The notes under the pieces were generated by a model. The model did not search any database, had not been told where the DNA came from, and saw nothing but the letters and a program-made list of their open reading frames with translations. Positions 1-5,539 of a stretch of 7,590 nucleotides of DNA are shown here, piece after piece (the stretch's first letter is position 1; every line of letters starts with the position of its first letter). Location: contig WRAL01000062.1 of the NCBI GenBank assembly GCA_009780285.1, positions 1 to 7,590 of the forward strand. Direction: 5' to 3'. Made by a program: the position numbers and the translations under genes. This DNA is from Treponema sp. Lineage in GTDB: Bacteria; Spirochaetota; Spirochaetia; Treponematales; Breznakiellaceae.

Positions 1-584
1 CCGCCGCCCACGCGCGCGAACATCGACATGGACGCCACGCCCATGCCGAAGGTCAGCATGACCGGCGCGATAACGTCCGCCGGCGCCTGGAAAACATAGT
101 GCAAAATCAAGTACCAGGCGGCGATGTCCAAAAGCCCAAAGCCGGCGACGATAAAGCCCATGACCGTGCCGGAGGAAAAGGCCACGCGCAGCCCTCGGTT
201 AAGGCCCTGCTGCGCCGCGAAGGCCGTGCGCGCGTTGGCCCGCGTCGCCGCCTTCATCCCTATAAAGCCGGCAAGGCCGGTAAAAAAGCCGCCGGTGATA
301 AACGCGAAGGGAATGAACGCGTTGACAAGGCCCGGCGCGCCAAAAAGCATGGGAATGTAGGCCAGCGCCGCCAAAATCGACGTCATTGCCGCGAAGAAAA
401 TGATTACCACGCGGTATTGGCGCTTCAGATAGGCGTTCGCGCCGTCTCGAATCGCCTGGGCGATCTCGACCATGATGTCGGTGCCCTCGGAATTGCTCAG
501 CACTTTGCGGTGCTGAATGTACGCGAAGCCGATGGCGATCACGGCCCCGACAATTCCGGACCAAAACAAGAATGACAGATCCAA
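1..584 (-). CDS. hppA: Membrane-bound ion-translocating pyrophosphatase, N-terminal part (cut by window edge)
   Basis: Integral membrane pump that hydrolyses pyrophosphate and moves H+ or Na+ across the membrane. The 194 complete codons seen carry family landmarks in order. A first hydrophobic helix spans about residues 5-23. EGTDIMVEIAQAIRDGANAY (34-52 region) is followed by KRQYR, then a second helix (about 59-78). GGFFTGLAGFIGMKAATRAN lies near 98-117, SSGTVMG near 137-143, and SMSMFARVGG near 185-194. The catalytic pyrophosphate-binding motifs and the residues that decide ion and K+ dependence lie beyond base 1. The full family length is about 650-750 residues. The start chosen is TTG at 584, because a strong AAGGAGGA (593-600) stands 8 nt upstream, separated by a run of A, and this puts the first helix at the usual distance. 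The gene diverges from the lipoprotein gene at 981. Family assignment is firm; ion specificity cannot be read here. Confidence 0.93.
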   Translation of the reverse strand, partial: MDLSFLFWSGIVGAVIAIGFAYIQHRKVLSNSEGTDIMVEIAQAIRDGANAYLKRQYRVVIIFFAAMTSILAALAYIPMLFGAPGLVNAFIPFAFITGGFFTGLAGFIGMKAATRANARTAFAAQQGLNRGLRVAFSSGTVMGFIVAGFGLLDIAAWYLILHYVFQAPADVIAPVMLTFGMGVASMSMFARVGG

Positions 585-641
585 CTTTTTTTTCCTCCTT
601 ACAAAAGCTCCGCATGGCCAATATGCCAGCGAGATGAGGCT

Positions 642-670
642 AATTTAACGCTTTTTGGGGCAAAGCGCAA
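642..670 (-). promoter_or_regulatory. Putative sigma-70-type promoter for hppA
   Basis: On the minus strand TTGCGC (665-670) and TAAATT (642-647) are separated by 17 nt. They match the consensus boxes at 3 of 6 and 4 of 6 positions. Transcription would start near base 635, giving a leader of about 50 nt that includes the strong AAGGAGGA site. The match is modest, so this is a candidate from spacing and position only. Confidence 0.4.
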
Positions 671-690
671 GCGCCGGGAGCGTAAAATCA

Positions 691-712
691 CGGAAAACAA
701 TCGGAAAACAAT
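691..712. repeat. Perfect tandem 11-bp direct repeat upstream of hppA promoter
   Basis: CGGAAAACAAT occurs twice with no gap (691-701 and 702-712). The 11-bp period is about one helical turn, so both copies face the same side of the DNA. The pair lies about 21-42 bp beyond the putative hppA -35 box, where an activator or repressor could bind. The repeat is seen directly; any regulatory role is inference. Confidence 0.6.
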
Positions 713-727
713 ACTGAAAGAAGAGTC

Positions 728-875
728 AACCACGGAGTTACACGGAGTACACGGAGTTTTATCCGCATGTCATCTACGGTTCCCACGACGTTTCCGGAGC
801 AAAATTACCCGCTTAAAGCCGGATTAGGGATGCGTTCTTCTCTTCCCTCCGTATGACTCCTCGCCCTCCGTGGTT
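728..875. repeat. CACGGAG-repeat element with inverted termini
   Basis: AACCACGGAG (728-737) and its exact reverse complement CTCCGTGGTT (866-875) bound a 148-bp stretch. Inside the left end the unit CACGGAGT occurs three times almost in tandem (731, 741 and 750). The right end carries CCCTCCGT twice (845 and 864). The arrangement resembles a non-coding palindromic repeat or miniature element of the kind dispersed in many bacterial genomes. No target duplication was recognised and no ORF is present. Whether it is multicopy cannot be seen here. Confidence 0.5.
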
Positions 876-894
876 AAAAATTCTTCGAATTTTT
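876..894. other. AT-rich perfect hairpin
   Basis: AAAAATTC (876-883) and GAATTTTT (887-894) form an 8-bp perfect stem with a TTC loop, directly next to the CTCCGTGGTT end of the CACGGAG element. It may be part of that element. It is GC-poor for a terminator, and no gene precedes it on the plus strand to be terminated. Confidence 0.4.
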
Positions 895-946
895 TCTGAA
901 AATTGATTTCCGGGGCGCAAAATTTACCGATTCGCGCGCCGGGCGC

Positions 947-974
947 TTGCCGTTTTCTTAAAAAGTTGTACAAT
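947..974 (+). promoter_or_regulatory. Putative promoter abutting the lipoprotein start codon
   Basis: TTGCCG (947-952) and TACAAT (969-974) are separated by 16 nt and match the -35 and -10 consensus at 4 of 6 and 5 of 6 positions. The expected transcription start, 6-7 nt past the -10 box, falls on or beside the ATG at 981. If used, this promoter would give a leaderless or nearly leaderless mRNA. It is read from sequence only. Confidence 0.42.
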
Positions 975-980
975 AGGAGA

Positions 981-2828
981 ATGAAAGAGAAAAAACGAAT
1001 TGGCCTTGCAGCCTTTGCCTGCATGTGCGTGGTCGGCCTGCTGCTGTCCTGCGGCGGCCCTGATGAAATGACGCTCGAAGACACCATTGGCTTCGAGGCC
1101 ATCGGACCGGCGGAGCTTATCGCCCTCGCCCGATTTCAGCCCTTTCGCGGCTTTGACGCCCTGGTTCCTGGCCATGTAGGGGGAATATGGTCAAGCTCGA
1201 TAACGAGCGAGCCGAGGAGCTTCAACCAGATAGCCGGCGCGGGCGACAATACCAGCGTCACCGTTATCGGCACGACCCTTGACAACCTGCTGCAGTACGA
1301 CACGACTACCAGAAGCTGGAGGGGAAGGCTGGCCGAGAATTTCTGGTGGGAAATCAACCCGGACGGCGGCATGGACGTGTACTACACCCTGCGCGAGGGG
1401 CTGTACTGGACCTACTACAATTCCACCAGGCGGGAGCCGGTAACAAGCTGGGACATCGTTTTCTGGCATAACGAGATAGAGGGCGATCAGGAGCTGGGCA
1501 TGAGAGGCTACAGCGGGCAGTTCGTCGAGATGCCGGACGGCAGCCAGATTCAGCGCACCGCCCACGTGGTGGACGACAGGACCTTTTACATCAGGCTCGC
1601 GCGCACCCTGTCCGAGCCTTTCTTCAACACGAACATGAGCTTCGGCCCGGCGCACCACTACGAGCCGGCTTTGAGGCAGGGCTACGACGAGGTAACCGCC
1701 ATATTCAACCTTTCCACCGATCCCAGGCTTATCCCCTCGATCGGCGCCTACTACATTACCGAGTACGCCCCCGGCCAGAGGATTGTGTTCGAGCGCAATC
1801 CGAACTGGTGGCAAAAGGACGTCAACGGCGTGGCCGCGCTTTACCGGGAACAATTTATCTACACTATAGTGCCGGATCAGACCACGCAGTTCCTGATGTT
1901 CCAACAGGGGCAGATGGAGGTCCTCACCGCGCGCCCGGAAGACGTGGACTTCATGGTGCGGAACCAGAACGACTGGACCACCTACCACAACGACGGCTCG
2001 CTATCATCCGGCGGGCTGTGGACCTTTAACCAAAACCCCCAGAACGAGGGCGAGCCCTGGTACGACTGGTTCAGCCAGACCGCCTTCCGGCAGGCGATGA
2101 GCTCGATGACCAATATGGACAGGCTTATATCGCAGGCGCATCGCGGCTTCGCCGGGCCCCAGAGCTATTGGTTCCCGCCGGCCAACCGCTTCCACAACCC
2201 CGAGATCCGCCATGAGTTTACCTTCAACCCGCCTCGCGCCATCGAGCTTCTTGCTTCGATAGGCATCCGTCAGGACGCGCAGGGGGTTATGCGCGACAGC
2301 CAGGGCCGGGCCATAGAATTCGACATTTGGATGCCCGCCGGCGTGGACTTTTGGATTAACTGCGCCCTGGTCATGCAGGACGAGCTTGCGACGATCGGCA
2401 TCTCGGCGCGGCCGGTGGAGACCGAGTTCCAGTCCATGGTTGCCAGCCTTATGGGCACTTACGACTGGCAGACCCTGATGATCGGCCTTGGCGGCCCCGG
2501 GGTCTTCCCTAACGGGGGCACCAACGTATATCTTTCCAACGGAAACCTCCACATGTGGCACCCCAACCAGGAAGGCGAGGCCTACCGCGACTGGGAACGG
2601 CGCAAGGACTTCCTTTTCCGCGAGGGCATGTACACCCCGGACGACGATATCGCGCGCCCGCTGTGGGAAGAGTTCCAGCAGATCATGCTGTACCAGATGC
2701 CGATTATTTGGCTTGGGCGCGGGCATGCCTTTACCTCCGTCAGCAATCGCTGGGATCACACCAACTTTTCGTATGACAACTTCAACGGCGGCTTAACGAA
2801 TCAAGTGTTCTTAAGTCAAACGCCATAG
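981..2828 (+). CDS. Family 5 extracellular substrate-binding lipoprotein (peptide/nickel ABC transporter type)
   Basis: Surface or periplasmic lipoprotein of the OppA/DppA class (SBP_bac_5), which captures peptides or similar solutes for an ABC importer. The 615-residue product starts with a charged n-region (MKEKKR), a hydrophobic stretch and a lipobox LLSC, so Cys24 would be the lipidated first mature residue. Family signatures follow: LRDGLYW-like LREGLYW with the VTSWDIVF block, GAYYITEYAPGQ then RNPNWW (about residues 255-277), and FRQAMSSMTNMDRL (about 369-382), where family 5 proteins have their R-x-A...DR helix. ATG 981 is chosen because it begins the signal peptide. AGGAG (975-979) sits only 1 nt from it. 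An in-frame TTG at 966 is a possible alternative. No permease or ATPase gene adjoins, so it is an orphan component. Codons are strongly C-ending (TTC, AAC, GAC, ACC), which suggests high expression. The ligand cannot be told. Confidence 0.9.
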   Translation: MKEKKRIGLAAFACMCVVGLLLSCGGPDEMTLEDTIGFEAIGPAELIALARFQPFRGFDALVPGHVGGIWSSSITSEPRSFNQIAGAGDNTSVTVIGTTLDNLLQYDTTTRSWRGRLAENFWWEINPDGGMDVYYTLREGLYWTYYNSTRREPVTSWDIVFWHNEIEGDQELGMRGYSGQFVEMPDGSQIQRTAHVVDDRTFYIRLARTLSEPFFNTNMSFGPAHHYEPALRQGYDEVTAIFNLSTDPRLIPSIGAYYITEYAPGQRIVFERNPNWWQKDVNGVAALYREQFIYTIVPDQTTQFLMFQQGQMEVLTARPEDVDFMVRNQNDWTTYHNDGSLSSGGLWTFNQNPQNEGEPWYDWFSQTAFRQAMSSMTNMDRLISQAHRGFAGPQSYWFPPANRFHNPEIRHEFTFNPPRAIELLASIGIRQDAQGVMRDSQGRAIEFDIWMPAGVDFWINCALVMQDELATIGISARPVETEFQSMVASLMGTYDWQTLMIGLGGPGVFPNGGTNVYLSNGNLHMWHPNQEGEAYRDWERRKDFLFREGMYTPDDDIARPLWEEFQQIMLYQMPIIWLGRGHAFTSVSNRWDHTNFSYDNFNGGLTNQVFLSQTP

Positions 2829-2834
2829 GGCCTG

Positions 2835-2861
2835 GGCCGGTCCGCCTTTGGCGGACCGGCC
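2835..2861 (+). other. 12-bp perfect GC hairpin in the lipoprotein 3' UTR
   Basis: GGCCGGTCCGCC (2835-2846) pairs perfectly with GGCGGACCGGCC (2850-2861) across a TTT loop, beginning 7 nt after the stop codon. No T-run follows on either strand, so it is not a standard terminator. It may protect the transcript 3' end or help termination with the hairpin at 2930. Confidence 0.75.
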
Positions 2862-2929
2862 TCGGAGCATTGGCGGGCTTTAGCCTTTGGGCTAGAAGAG
2901 CAGGCGCTTCGTTCGAGGCGAGGCAATCG

Positions 2930-2966
2930 GGGCGGAGGGCGCGCGGCGCCGTTCCGCCCTTTTTTT
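2930..2966 (+). terminator. Intrinsic terminator after the family 5 lipoprotein gene
   Basis: GGGCGGA (2930-2936) pairs with TCCGCCC (2953-2959). Inside is a second stem GGCGC (2938-2942) with GCGCC (2946-2950). The outer stem is followed at once by seven T (2960-2966). This is a textbook rho-independent terminator for plus-strand transcription, about 100 nt after the stop codon at 2828. On the minus strand there is no T-run on the matching side, so it looks one-way. Confidence 0.9.
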
Positions 2967-2980
2967 GTCGATTGGGGGGC

Positions 2981-3114
2981 GGCATGGGCGATGGATGCCC
3001 GCCGACCCTCCGATCAAGTCGGAGGGCGACGGTTTGGGAATAACCGCCACCCCGAGCGTAGCGAAGCAATCTATTGTCGTTATCAGCCGTGGATTGCTTC
3101 GTTTGCTAGGCTCG
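2981..3114. repeat. Mosaic of palindromic (REP/BIME-like) modules
   Basis: Three inverted repeats follow each other. GGCAT/ATGCC lies at 2981-2985 and 2995-2999. CCCTCCGA/TCGGAGGG lies at 3006-3013 and 3019-3026, an 8-bp perfect stem. A longer imperfect pair lies at 3053-3071 and 3092-3114, sharing GAAGCAATC/GATTGCTTC and an outer CGAGC-TAGC block, with a 4-base insertion in one arm. The GAAGCAATC type of palindrome is common as dispersed repeats in many genomes. The position between convergent genes suits repeats that insert where they do no harm, or that stabilise the 3' end of the minus-strand mRNA. Copy number cannot be judged from one window. Confidence 0.6.
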
Positions 3115-3143
3115 CCCAGGGTTGATGATGTCTTTGCCCTTGG

Positions 3144-4085
3144 CTAGTTCCCCGCAATCGCGCGGGGATCGGTCAAGTCCGCGAACGAAAGGCTCGCGGT
3201 TAAAAGCCCGCGATCGCGCAGCCAGGCCAGCGTCCGCGTTACCTGCGCCTCTTCCGGCAGCGCGGGGCTTGTGTATGTTACAAACTGAAACGTGTCGCGA
3301 ACGGCGGCCGGAAAGCCGGCCTGCGCCACGAGAAAATCGCGGAAGGCGTCAGGGTTTGCGTTTATTTCCCGGGCCGCGCGATAGTAGGCGCGATAAAAGG
3401 CCTGAACATCGGCAAGGCGCGAGTCCAGCGCGGCGCGGGAAAAAAGCAAAACGCCGGCGTCTATTCCGGTGGTTTCGGTAGTGGAAAGCAGTCGCGCGCC
3501 CTGCGCGACTGCGGCGGTAAGAAGCGGCTCCGGAAGGCCGGCCGCATCCACCAGGCCGTTTAACACCATTTCCAGCCGAAGCAAAATATTGGGAACGGCG
3601 ACGGCCTCGTATTCGGACATGGGAACGCCGGCGCCGGCAAGCTGCGCGTCAACCGTGTACTGGATAATAGTGTTGGGGGAAAGCGCGATGCGCCGGCCGT
3701 GAAGATCGGCAAGGCTTGCGACGCCGGAATCCGGCGCGGCGACGATGCCGTAGCGCCCGTTCGTAAGGCTCGTAATCCTTACGTCGAAACCGGCGGCGAC
3801 AAAAAACGCCGCGGCAAGAAGGTCCGAAATCGCGCCGTCTATTCGGCCAGCCTGAAGCGCCGCGTCACGCTCGTTTGGATTTGAAAACATTACAAGCTCA
3901 ACTTGCGCTCCTTCCGCCTGGAAAAAACCGCGATCCCGCGCGACCATTAGCGGCAGGGAATCCGCGTCCGGCAGAATCCCTATGCGCAAGGGAGCCGCCT
4001 CGTCCCTTTGCCCGCGCGCATGAACGGGAAGCGCAAACAGCGCTGCAAAACAGCAGGCAAACAAAATCTTAAAAAAAGTTTTCAC
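3144..4085 (-). CDS. Exported solute-binding protein, NMT1/SsuA (nitrate/sulfonate/taurine) type, last gene of the quinone operon
   Basis: A 313-residue periplasmic binding protein. A signal peptide runs MKTFFKILF to about residue 23, with a VHA|R signal peptidase I site. There is no cysteine at the cleavage point, so it is not an obvious lipoprotein. The mature part has the class II binding-protein layout: IGILPDADSLPLMVARDRGFF (about 35-55), the NERDAALQAGRIDGAISD block (71-88), LADLHGRRIALSPNTI (125-140), and VLNGLVDAAGLPEPLL (174-189). GTG at 4085 is chosen because GGAGAGG lies 6 nt upstream and the signal peptide then begins correctly. The GTG overlaps the ubiX stop codon by 4 nt (GTGA), indicating translational coupling. 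No permease or ATPase follows; the gene ends at the convergent region. A small CCCCGC/GCGGGG hairpin covers its last codons (3150-3167). MqnA and MqnD enzymes share this fold but lack signal peptides, so an enzyme role is unlikely. The ligand is unknown. Confidence 0.85.
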   Translation of the reverse strand: MKTFFKILFACCFAALFALPVHARGQRDEAAPLRIGILPDADSLPLMVARDRGFFQAEGAQVELVMFSNPNERDAALQAGRIDGAISDLLAAAFFVAAGFDVRITSLTNGRYGIVAAPDSGVASLADLHGRRIALSPNTIIQYTVDAQLAGAGVPMSEYEAVAVPNILLRLEMVLNGLVDAAGLPEPLLTAAVAQGARLLSTTETTGIDAGVLLFSRAALDSRLADVQAFYRAYYRAAREINANPDAFRDFLVAQAGFPAAVRDTFQFVTYTSPALPEEAQVTRTLAWLRDRGLLTASLSFADLTDPRAIAGN

Positions 4086-4657
4086 TTCAAGCCTCTCCAT
4101 AAAGTATCGATGGTGTGAGAAATCGAAAGCCTGTCAAGGATTTTTCCCACGACGAAGTCTATCATGTCGTCCATGGTTTTGGGAAGATGGTAAAAGCCCG
4201 GGCTGGCAGGCAGAATGTCCGCGCCGGCCTCTGCAAGCGAGGCCATGTTTCGCAGGGCCACAAGCGAAAGCGGCGTTTCGCGCGGGACAAGGATCAAGGG
4301 CCATTTTTCCTTCAGCGCGGTCTGCGCCGCGCGATGGATCAGGCTCGCGCTGATCCCGGCGGCGATGGCGCCAAGGCTGCTTGTCGAACAAGGCGCGATA
4401 ATCGCGCCGTCCAGCCGAAACGAGCCGCTTGCAGGAAGCGCCGCCATGTCGTCCGCCGAGTGAACGTTTTTTTTAGGCAGGCGCAGTTCTTCCATCCACG
4501 AAGAAAAAGTTCTGCCGGTTTCATGCGCCAGCACTTTTTCGCCCCAGGGCGAAACAATCGCGTGAACTTCCTGCCCGCCTGAGGCAAGCGCCTGCATCAG
4601 GCGAATGCCGTAAATCGCCCCGCTTGCGCCGGTAATGCAAACCAAATATTTTCCCAT
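4082..4657 (-). CDS. ubiX: Flavin prenyltransferase UbiX (prenyl-FMN synthase)
   Basis: Makes prenylated FMN from FMN and dimethylallyl phosphate, the cofactor required by UbiD-type decarboxylases; cytosolic. The 191-residue length is normal for the family. FMN-binding and catalytic features are TGASGAIYG (9-17, with Ser12), SPWGEK (36-41), Glu46 in LAHETG, CSTSSLGAIAAGIS (90-103), Lys116, VPRETPLS (124-131, with Arg126 and Glu127) and PASPGFYH (150-157, with Tyr156). Spacing of these residues matches that of the Pseudomonas UbiX active site as known to me. Lys172 stands where that enzyme has an arginine, a conservative change. The start is ATG 4657, just 3 nt after the ubiA stop, with no clear SD of its own, so translation is probably coupled. 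The stop overlaps the next gene. In the futalosine pathway this role is called MqnM. Confidence 0.95.
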   Translation of the reverse strand: MGKYLVCITGASGAIYGIRLMQALASGGQEVHAIVSPWGEKVLAHETGRTFSSWMEELRLPKKNVHSADDMAALPASGSFRLDGAIIAPCSTSSLGAIAAGISASLIHRAAQTALKEKWPLILVPRETPLSLVALRNMASLAEAGADILPASPGFYHLPKTMDDMIDFVVGKILDRLSISHTIDTLWRGLK

Positions 4658-4660
4658 AGG

Positions 4661-5539
4661 CTAAAGATACACGCCCAGCGCGACTCCGGCAAGGATCGCA
4701 AGCGGAACGATCTCGTTTATCGAATAGCTTGCGATTTTAATTCGACGCTCGCTGCGGCCCAGCGCGACGACATGCTCGGCGACAAGAAGCGCCGCCGCCG
4801 CGCCGGCCGCCGCGTAATACCAGGGCGAAAGCGGCCAGAAAAGCGGAAGCGCGAGCCAGGCGGCGATGGTTCCAAGGTGGGAAAGCGCGGCTATCGCGCG
4901 GCTCCAAGCCGGCCCAAAGCGCGCCGGGATCGAATGCAGCCCTTCGCGGCGGTCAAACTCTATGTCCAATTGCGCGTAAATAATGTCAAAGCCCGCAACC
5001 CACAGCATATGCGCGGCGGCCAGGACAAAAAAACGAAACTCGAAGCGCCCGGCAAGCGCGACGAAGGCGCCCATAGGCGCTATCGCGCAGGCAATGCCAA
5101 GCCAATAATGGCAAAGCCAGGTAAAACGCTTCGTGTAGGAATAGCCGAAAATCAAAACGCCGGCAAGCGGAAGCAAAAAAACGCAAAGGGTGTTAAGAAG
5201 CGCGGCGGAGATAATCAATAGCACGATCATTACGATAGTAAAAAGCGCAAGGGTTTTTTTCGACAAAGAACCCGTCGGCAAATGGCGCTGAGCCGTGCGC
5301 GGATTTTTTTTGTCGATGTTCGCGTCGATTATTCGGTTCATCGCGTTGGCGGCGTTGCGCCCGGCCGTCGCGGCGATCAAGATAAGCGCCGTTTCCCACA
5401 ACGGCGGACGGCCAGCGCTTTCAAGCAGTATCGCGGAAATCGCGATGGGAAACGAAAAAACCGTGTGACGAAAAATCACCGCCTCGCCGATCAGCCTTAA
5501 CGTTCTGCCCGTGCGCGCAAGGCTAAAACTAAATGCCAT
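4661..5539 (-). CDS. ubiA: UbiA-family polyprenyltransferase (aromatic acid prenyltransferase, UbiA/MqnP type)
   Basis: Integral membrane enzyme that joins a polyprenyl diphosphate to an aromatic carboxylic acid in quinone synthesis. The 292-residue product is mostly hydrophobic with about eight or nine membrane segments. Both Mg-diphosphate aspartate motifs are present: NRIIDANID (Asn68, Asp72, Asp76) and LDIEFD (Asp192, Asp196), the latter followed by REGLHSIPARFG as is usual in this family. ATG 5539 is chosen, with GGAAGG 3 nt upstream. An in-frame TTG at 5563 would add eight residues but has an SD-like GAGGAG only 1 nt away. The start overlaps the end of ubiD by 11 nt. Substrate could be 4-hydroxybenzoate or, in an anaerobe using the futalosine route, 1,4-dihydroxy-6-naphthoate. 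The neighbouring ubiD and ubiX genes fit either case, so only the family is certain. Confidence 0.92.
   Translation of the reverse strand: MAFSFSLARTGRTLRLIGEAVIFRHTVFSFPIAISAILLESAGRPPLWETALILIAATAGRNAANAMNRIIDANIDKKNPRTAQRHLPTGSLSKKTLALFTIVMIVLLIISAALLNTLCVFLLPLAGVLIFGYSYTKRFTWLCHYWLGIACAIAPMGAFVALAGRFEFRFFVLAAAHMLWVAGFDIIYAQLDIEFDRREGLHSIPARFGPAWSRAIAALSHLGTIAAWLALPLFWPLSPWYYAAAGAAAALLVAEHVVALGRSERRIKIASYSINEIVPLAILAGVALGVYL

Larger units (their letters stand above)
585..980. other. Divergent intergenic region between hppA and the family 5 lipoprotein gene
   Basis: This 396-base stretch holds no convincing gene. Going from hppA outward it contains the hppA SD and putative promoter, a perfect tandem 11-bp repeat (691-712), a CACGGAG repeat element bounded by inverted copies (728-875), an AT-rich hairpin (876-894), and a putative promoter abutting the lipoprotein start (947-974). 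Reading frames through it lack ribosome sites and recognisable products. Confidence 0.7.
2829..3143. other. Convergent intergenic region: hairpins, terminator and palindromic modules
   Basis: This 315-base stretch between two convergent genes contains no supported gene. It has a 12-bp GC hairpin (2835-2861), a small hairpin TAGCC-TTTG-GGCTA (2881-2894), an intrinsic terminator on the plus strand (2930-2966), and a run of palindromic modules (2981-3114). No T-run terminator was found for the minus-strand operon ending at 3144. Confidence 0.7.

Noticed and set aside
99..621. Open frames on both strands at 99-575 (plus) and 199-621 (minus)
   Set aside because: The minus-strand frame actually translated is the pyrophosphatase from TTG 584. 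The others give arginine-rich low-complexity products without family features.
728..760. CACGGAG tandem units as a CRISPR array
   Set aside because: The units are 9-10 bp, nearly contiguous and have no spacers of regular length.
1191..2759. Two long open frames on the minus strand (1191-1988 and 2004-2759) opposite the lipoprotein gene
   Set aside because: They are antisense to a clear family 5 binding protein, have no SD or recognisable domains, and arise from the C-ending codon bias of the real gene.
3006..3026. CCCTCCGA/TCGGAGGG hairpin as intrinsic terminator of the quinone operon
   Set aside because: No T-run follows the stem on the minus strand.
3122..3481. Plus-strand open frame over the end of the NMT1-like gene
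   Set aside because: It is a shadow of the minus-strand coding sequence and partly overlaps the repeat region; its product is arginine-rich with no recognisable domain.
3144..4085. NMT1-like protein as MqnA or MqnD (futalosine enzymes of the same fold)
   Set aside because: It has a signal peptide with a cleavage site and the sequence blocks of exported binding proteins. MqnA and MqnD are cytosolic.
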